Position numbers and translations under genes: made by a program. Positions 21,901-26,051 of a stretch of 26,051 bases of DNA are shown here, in pieces. The notes under the pieces were generated by a model. That model did no database searches, was not told the DNA's origin, and worked only from the letters and a program-made list of their open reading frames with translations. Position 1 is the stretch's first letter. Each line of letters begins with the position of its first letter. Origin of the DNA: a virus; IMG/VR virus record IMGVR_UViG_3300022890_000445, positions 1-26,051 of that record; one strand, written 5' to 3'.

Positions 21901-21929
21901 TTGACAAAGTGTAGTTTGTATGCTATACT
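21901..21929 (+). promoter_or_regulatory. Sigma-70 promoter P5 (extended -10)
   Basis: TTGACA at 21901-21906, 17-nt spacer, TGC then TATACT at 21924-21929, again with AATAAAACTTGACA that includes the portal gene's TAA. The predicted start near 21936 leaves a leader of about 31 nt. Confidence 0.92.
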
Positions 21930-21937
21930 TACTGTAT

Positions 21938-21990
21938 AAAACAAATTGATAACAAGGAGAAATACGATGTCTTTAGAAAAACAAATTGAT
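21938..21990 (+). repeat. 13-nt direct repeat across leader and start of the P5 gene
   Basis: AAAACAAATTGAT occurs at 21938-21950 in the P5 leader and at 21978-21990, where it encodes K-Q-I-D of the next gene. The copies are 40 nt apart and flank the ribosome site AAGGAGA. It could be a small duplication or a binding site. Confidence 0.4.
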
Positions 21991-22434
21991 GAGTTGAAAA
22001 AAGATGACTCCAAAGCATTGCTAAAAGTGAAGAAGATTGTAGACAGTTCGTGTAAAGCAATAACCAGCACAAAAAGTATTCTTTTAAAATTAAATGTGAA
22101 TAACATTAATCAAATAAAAGAATTAGAAAAAGATGTAAACGCCCACTATATTATTCTAGAAGAATGGTATCAAAAAATAGCATCTCTAAAAAAGAATAAA
22201 GAACTAGCCTATTATATGTATCTTAAAAACAAACTAGAAGCTGAGAATACAAAATTTGTATCTGCTTCGGCTGATAAAGAGTCTGCCTTGTATACGGCTC
22301 CGGAAAGAAAGTTAAGAGATAAGGTTTTAGGCTCACTAAATGGTGCTACTGAAGTAATGAAAACATGTAGAAACATTATTAACAGTCAAAAATTCGCATC
22401 TCAAACATCTGATAATCCAGAGGTAGACGCATAA
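21967..22434 (+). CDS. Coiled-coil protein of unknown function
   Basis: 155 residues from the ATG at 21967 with AAGGAGA upstream; a TTG at 21946 would lie in the leader and is rejected. Heptad-like helices cover most of the chain (LEKQIDELKKD, INQIKELEKDVNAHYIILEE, YMYLKNKLEAENTKF), with a more open C-terminus. First gene behind promoter P5. It follows the portal gene, where scaffold or head-associated proteins can occur, but nothing confirms that. Confidence 0.7.
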   Translation: MSLEKQIDELKKDDSKALLKVKKIVDSSCKAITSTKSILLKLNVNNINQIKELEKDVNAHYIILEEWYQKIASLKKNKELAYYMYLKNKLEAENTKFVSASADKESALYTAPERKLRDKVLGSLNGATEVMKTCRNIINSQKFASQTSDNPEVDA

Positions 22435-22628
22435 TGCCAACGTATGACTTTAAATGTGAGAAGTGTGGTCATGAAGAGGAAGATTTTGTAGCTATATCTA
22501 AAAGAGATGATGCTAGAGAATGTTCTAAATGTAAAAATCTTATGATTAGACTTATTAGTTGTACCAAGAACTTCATTCTTAGAGGTGAAGGATTCTATCA
22601 GAACGATTACCCAAAGGACACAAAATAA
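22434..22628 (+). CDS. FmdB-type zinc ribbon protein
   Basis: 64 residues. MPTYDFKCEKCGHEEEDFV is the typical FmdB family start, and a second CxxC pair (C30-C33 in ECSKCK) completes a zinc ribbon; GEGFYQNDY near the end is also typical. The family was first linked to regulation of formamidase and amidase genes, but in phages the role is unknown. It overlaps both neighbours by one base. Confidence 0.85.
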   Translation: MPTYDFKCEKCGHEEEDFVAISKRDDARECSKCKNLMIRLISCTKNFILRGEGFYQNDYPKDTK

Positions 22629-23026
22629 TGCCATATAACGATAAACAAAAACAAAAAGAATGTGAGATACAATATCGTAAAACTCATAGAGAAGATGCGA
22701 TAGTTAATGCCAAGTTATATAGAGAAGAAAACAAAAGGCTATTAAAAGAAAAGGCCAGAATTAAGCACGAAAAGTTTCCTTGGCTAAGAGTTCTTGTAAA
22801 GATTAAACAAAGATGTTATAACGTAAAGCTTAAAGATTATAAATACTATGGGGCAAAAGGTATTGAAGTCAAGATTACAGCAGAGGAATTAAAAGAGCTG
22901 TGGTTAAGAGATAATGCAGGCTTAATGCTAAAACCTAGTATTGATAGAATAGATAGTGGTGAAAATTATACGCTTGAGAATTGTAGATTTATGGAATTAA
23001 GACAAAACGCAAAAAGGAGTAATTAA
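22628..23026 (+). CDS. HNH-like endonuclease-related protein
   Basis: 132 residues. IKQRCYNVKLKDYKYYGAKG (84% of such phage proteins cannot be compared here) is the conserved YNxxxxxYKxYGxxGI segment found in phage HNH/AP2-type proteins, and SIDRIDSGENYTLENCRFME matches their DRID-x-x-x-NY-x-x-x-NCR core. The usual first His of HNH is not evident, so catalysis is uncertain. The basic N-terminus (1-55) is helical. It may be a free-standing homing-type nuclease or a DNA-binding relative. It sits between FmdB and an unknown gene with one-base overlap upstream. Confidence 0.65.
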   Translation: MPYNDKQKQKECEIQYRKTHREDAIVNAKLYREENKRLLKEKARIKHEKFPWLRVLVKIKQRCYNVKLKDYKYYGAKGIEVKITAEELKELWLRDNAGLMLKPSIDRIDSGENYTLENCRFMELRQNAKRSN

Positions 23027-23027
23027 G

Positions 23028-23432
23028 ATGAATCCAGAGAATATGAACGAACTTTGCAGACAATGCTTCAAGGAGATTATATTTGACAACTCTGAGTATA
23101 GTAATAGAACATATTGTTATTTGGACCCTTTTAGAGGGAAAGATAATCAGTATCATATTACATTAGTTGATAAAGCTACATCATACGGAGTAACACTTCC
23201 TCTATCCTCAAAAGCTTGTATGCTTCTTGAGAAGAAGGATATTAAAGTATTATTTCAGAGAGTGATGCAAGGTCTAGCAATAGCTGTCAAGAAATACTCT
23301 AGTGATGCTCGTCCAGTTGATTATAAAGCTAAGCCACTTAAAGCAGTAAACAAATTATCAGTTTATAATAAAACAGAAACTAAAGAAAAGACTTCTATTG
23401 AGTTTTATTCTTGGTCTCGAATCCTAGTATAA
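23028..23432 (+). CDS. Protein of unknown function
   Basis: 134 residues, not recognised. It begins with a short helical part containing LCRQCFKE (CxxC, residues 9-12), then alternating strands (QYHITLVDKATSYGVTLPL), a helix, and a polar basic C-terminus. No second metal pair is clear. AAAAGGAG precedes the ATG, and the gene sits in the P5 transcript. Confidence 0.75.
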   Translation: MNPENMNELCRQCFKEIIFDNSEYSNRTYCYLDPFRGKDNQYHITLVDKATSYGVTLPLSSKACMLLEKKDIKVLFQRVMQGLAIAVKKYSSDARPVDYKAKPLKAVNKLSVYNKTETKEKTSIEFYSWSRILV

Positions 23433-23445
23433 TAGAAAGTAAATC

Positions 23446-23874
23446 ATGTTTAAATGTAAACATAAAAATATAATAAAGAAATATAAAAGAGAGCCACGAC
23501 ATGACGGTATCGTTTTAATTTCTTATGAGTATTGCGACAAGTGCAAGACTTTATTACGAGGTGGTGTATCTTATCTAAAGCCCACTATAGAGGCTATAGT
23601 TAAAAGTGCTACTCATCTCAGTAAAGTTGCAGTAGTGAGAAATCCTAATAAAAAGAGAGCAGAAAAATCTAGAAAAATTAAGAAAGTTGATAAAGTTCAG
23701 CCAGTAAAAGAAACTATTAATGAGAACATTGAAGAAACAGTTGCAGAAACCGTTGTAGAAACTCCTTCCAAGAAGTCTTATTTTAAAAGACGTGCTGAGA
23801 AAAAACAGGCTGGAGAAGAATCAACAGTCTTTCTAAGAGAGACCAAAGAGAGTAAAAGAAAGAAGAGGCGATAA
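23446..23874 (+). CDS. Basic protein with N-terminal zinc-binding motif
   Basis: 142 residues. The N-terminus has CKHK (C4, H6) and EYCDKCK (C30, C33), a possible CH/CC zinc site. The rest is low complexity: basic (RNPNKKRAEKSRKIKK), then acidic/Thr/Val (ENIEETVAETVVET), then basic again to the C-terminus (KRKKRR). It is probably disordered and nucleic-acid binding. The ribosome site is poor. It ends immediately before the primase-helicase start. Family unknown. Confidence 0.7.
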   Translation: MFKCKHKNIIKKYKREPRHDGIVLISYEYCDKCKTLLRGGVSYLKPTIEAIVKSATHLSKVAVVRNPNKKRAEKSRKIKKVDKVQPVKETINENIEETVAETVVETPSKKSYFKRRAEKKQAGEESTVFLRETKESKRKKRR

Positions 23875-26051
23875 ATGCACATTAAAAATTTAGATAAGAT
23901 TAAAGAGCTAATTAAATCTAAATTACCTGAATATCTTAATGAGTTAGGGTGTAGAACTAATGGTACGAAAGTTCAATGTCCGCATTCCGAGGCGCATGAC
24001 CATAACGATGAAACTAAATTATCAGCGGCCTTTTTACCTGACTCTAAGAATCACTTAATATATTGTTTTGTAGAACAGCGTTCTTTCGATATATTTGATG
24101 TTTATGGTATTAAGAATAATGTATCAATAAAAGGTTCAAGCTTTTTCGAGGCAGTTAAAGTTTTGGCTAGAAAATACAGTATTCCTGTAGAGGAAGAATA
24201 TGAGTATTCTGCAAATGAGAAGGCACTAAATAGACAAAGAAAATTTTTAGAGAATATTCATAAGCTATCTATTCAAAAGAAAAACTTGCAAAAGGGCGTT
24301 CCATACTATAGGCAACGAAACATTAATAAAGAGAAACTTCAGACATGGAAAATTGGTTGCTTATCTCCAAACGATATTACGCCTGAATTAAATAAAGAAT
24401 GTAAAAGCTTATTCGATTATAGATTACTTACAGTATTTCATAAAGAAGGTCTTGTAATTCCTATTTTGAATGAAAACAATCAATACTCTGGTCTAATTAT
24501 TCGTATGTTTAATACTGAAGATAATGACCCGTATATCAAAATCTGTATTAAAGGAAGTAATTTGTTTAATATAGAGCGTGTTAGAGGACATGATACATTA
24601 ACTATTGTAGAAGGGCCCTTTGATGCTATTGCTTTACATCCAAATCAAAATGTTATTGGTTGTTTAACAAATGTTATCAATGATGCTAATTTAGAGAAGA
24701 TAGCAAATATAGAATTTAAGAAAATCTTTTTAGCTTTAGACCCAGATAATTTATACAAAGGAACAGCAAGAGATGGTTTTTTAAGAACAGTAGTTAGAAT
24801 GAAAAATCTAGACTCTGAAATTTCTATTATCAAGATTCCTGTTATAGAGGGCGAGGCTAAACCAGACCCCGATGAGTATATGAAAACGCATACTCTAGAT
24901 GATTTTAAAGACTTACCTAAACTTTCTGCTTTAAAGTATCTTATAGAGAACTATGAAAAAGGATTAATTAAAGAAAAGATTATCTATGACTTCATTGCAG
25001 GTTGTCCTAACTTAATTAGAAAAGAAGCTTACATTACGGAATGTGCAGAATCTTTAAAAATTGGTAAAAGACAGCTTACAAAATCAATAGATGATATGTC
25101 TAATTCTTCAACTTCTTTCAACATGATTCAGTATGTGCAAGAGAAAGATGCTTACGATGAATTGTTAGAGGACTTTACAGAACTCGCATGGAATAAGAAT
25201 TTTGCTGGTATTCCTTCTGGTTTTCCTTTATTCGATAAAAGATTTGGTGGTTTTGAAGATACGCTCTATCTATTAGCAGGCTTTCCAGAAACGGGAAAAA
25301 CAACATTTCTATTAAACTTTGTTTATAAGTTAGCAATGAATGAGGATACTCTTGTCGCCTTCTATTCATTAGATGATGGTGCTAAGAGAGCTATTCTACC
25401 TCGATTAATGAGTATCACTTCAGGATTAACCTCTAAGCAAGTAAGACAGCCTAATAGTGAGACACATGATAAGTGGTTCGACGGTATGGCTAACTTAAAG
25501 AAAATGAAAGATAATATTATTATTAAAGATGGTTCTCATATTAGAACTCTTGACGATTTAGATAATTATGTTAAGATTCACTCTACGATAGCTATGGAAA
25601 GAGGTAAGAAATTTGTAGTAGTAATTGACAATCTACATGACTTACAAGCTAGTGGAAAGCACTTAGAGGCCACACAAAATGCTCAAAGAGTTGCCTCTTA
25701 TTTAAAGAGATTGCCACAGCAGATTAATTGTCCTATTATATCTACAGCAGAAGTTCCAAAGTCATCATCTGCTAAGCCTAGTGGTAAAGATATTAAAGAA
25801 TCTATTGATTTGTGGTATGCCTCAAGATTCGTTGGTGGTGTTTATTCTAACTTTCATCAAGTAAAAAATATTCAAGATAGTAATTTACATTGGGTAGATG
25901 AAAATGGTGCATACAATCCTATTATGGAACTCTTTGTTTCTAAGAATCAGACGGGCGATGCTTTACATGGTTCATTATTCTTTAAGTTTAGATTTGCTAA
26001 TAATACTCTTACAGAATGTAATGAGCGAGAAACAGACATTTTGAATGATGG
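23875..26051 (+). CDS. Primase-helicase, T7 gp4-like (3' end missing)
   Basis: 725 codons are open to the right edge with no stop. The order is N-terminal zinc-finger region (C35, H37/H41, C64), TOPRIM primase domain with LTIVEGPFDAIAL (E246) and LALDPD (D289, D291), and a DnaB/Twinkle-type RecA helicase with Walker A GFPETGKTT (469-477) and Walker B VVVIDN (D585). QTGDALHG near the edge is the expected region after Walker B, so little is likely to be missing. The fourth zinc ligand, normally the second Cys of a CxxC, is Glu67 (CFVE). The ATG directly follows the preceding TAA (23872-23874) and there is no strong AGGAG, only AGAGG. It would unwind DNA and prime the lagging strand for the PolA-type polymerase. 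Confidence 0.92.
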   Translation, partial: MHIKNLDKIKELIKSKLPEYLNELGCRTNGTKVQCPHSEAHDHNDETKLSAAFLPDSKNHLIYCFVEQRSFDIFDVYGIKNNVSIKGSSFFEAVKVLARKYSIPVEEEYEYSANEKALNRQRKFLENIHKLSIQKKNLQKGVPYYRQRNINKEKLQTWKIGCLSPNDITPELNKECKSLFDYRLLTVFHKEGLVIPILNENNQYSGLIIRMFNTEDNDPYIKICIKGSNLFNIERVRGHDTLTIVEGPFDAIALHPNQNVIGCLTNVINDANLEKIANIEFKKIFLALDPDNLYKGTARDGFLRTVVRMKNLDSEISIIKIPVIEGEAKPDPDEYMKTHTLDDFKDLPKLSALKYLIENYEKGLIKEKIIYDFIAGCPNLIRKEAYITECAESLKIGKRQLTKSIDDMSNSSTSFNMIQYVQEKDAYDELLEDFTELAWNKNFAGIPSGFPLFDKRFGGFEDTLYLLAGFPETGKTTFLLNFVYKLAMNEDTLVAFYSLDDGAKRAILPRLMSITSGLTSKQVRQPNSETHDKWFDGMANLKKMKDNIIIKDGSHIRTLDDLDNYVKIHSTIAMERGKKFVVVIDNLHDLQASGKHLEATQNAQRVASYLKRLPQQINCPIISTAEVPKSSSAKPSGKDIKESIDLWYASRFVGGVYSNFHQVKNIQDSNLHWVDENGAYNPIMELFVSKNQTGDALHGSLFFKFRFANNTLTECNERETDILND

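Noticed and set aside
22628-23026. Confident active HNH homing endonuclease
   Set aside because: The DRID...NY...NCR core is present but the expected first His is not evident, so only a related fold is claimed; no percentage of similarity was computed for this protein, and any such figure in its entry should be disregarded.
23083-23111. Possible promoter with TTGACA at 23083
   Set aside because: No -10 match at 16-18 nt spacing; it lies in coding sequence.
1-26051. tRNA genes, CRISPR arrays, insertion sequences, rho-independent terminators
   Set aside because: Looked for on both strands; no cloverleaf, regularly spaced repeat, transposase or GC-stem plus U-run was found. Only visual inspection was possible.

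Overview
The window is a stretch of an AT-rich, tailed double-stranded DNA bacteriophage genome. A phage terminase large subunit and a portal protein are both clearly present, and so are a family A DNA polymerase, a RecA/UvsX-like recombinase, an SbcCD pair and a primase-helicase. All 42 genes I call are on the + strand and are packed with 1-25 nt overlaps or short spacers. The largest gene-free stretch is the 125 nt at 1677-1801, so there is no empty region above 300 bases. The standard bacterial code works throughout. I see no tRNA, CRISPR array, insertion sequence or convincing rho-independent terminator. The host cannot be named. It must recognise a textbook sigma-70 promoter and AGGAG-type ribosome sites. 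An LTGC lipobox and exported small proteins fit an ordinary bacterium.

Layout. 1-1676: 3' part of a PolA-type polymerase with a 3'-5' exonuclease domain. 1802-5267: a zinc-ribbon protein with an SSB-like C-terminal tip, a RecA-like recombinase, a membrane-anchored trypsin-like protease, two small unknowns and a uridine-kinase-like enzyme. 5323-8320: a lipoprotein, a secreted Cys-rich microprotein, two nucleoside 2-deoxyribosyltransferase-like proteins, a small zinc protein, a dATP/dGTP diphosphohydrolase-like protein and a peptide deformylase. 8317-9179: a small PD-(D/E)XK-like protein, a two-helix membrane peptide and an MgtC-family membrane protein. 9161-14839: a run of alternating nucleases and peptidases (SbcD, RuvC-like, HExxH protein, SbcC/Rad50, M16 peptidase, second HExxH protein, PD-(D/E)XK nuclease). 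14850-17502: small proteins, a DnaJ-type zinc finger protein, an HTH-metallophosphoesterase and DeoC aldolase. 17486-21897: two small sigma/HTH-like proteins, TerS, TerL and portal. 21967-26051: a coiled-coil protein, an FmdB-type zinc ribbon, an HNH-like protein, two unknowns and a T7-gp4-like primase-helicase cut by the right edge.

Regulation. Six sites have exactly TTGACA, a 17-nt spacer, a TGN extension and TATACT (-35 starts at 1693, 5271, 10077, 14991, 16569, 21901). Four share the flank AATAAAACTTGACA. One sits inside the RuvC-like gene. One is placed so that its transcript should start at the ATG of a small membrane protein, that is, as a leaderless mRNA. With no terminators visible, these probably feed overlapping transcripts read by host RNA polymerase.

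How the genes may work together. Polymerase, SSB-tailed protein, recombinase, SbcCD, RuvC-like nuclease and primase-helicase make a largely self-contained replication and recombination set. Kinase, deoxyribosyltransferases, diphosphohydrolase and DeoC suggest active remodelling of the nucleoside pool. The least expected elements are the four predicted peptidases (one serine, three zinc), the MgtC homologue and the packaging genes lying between two replication blocks.
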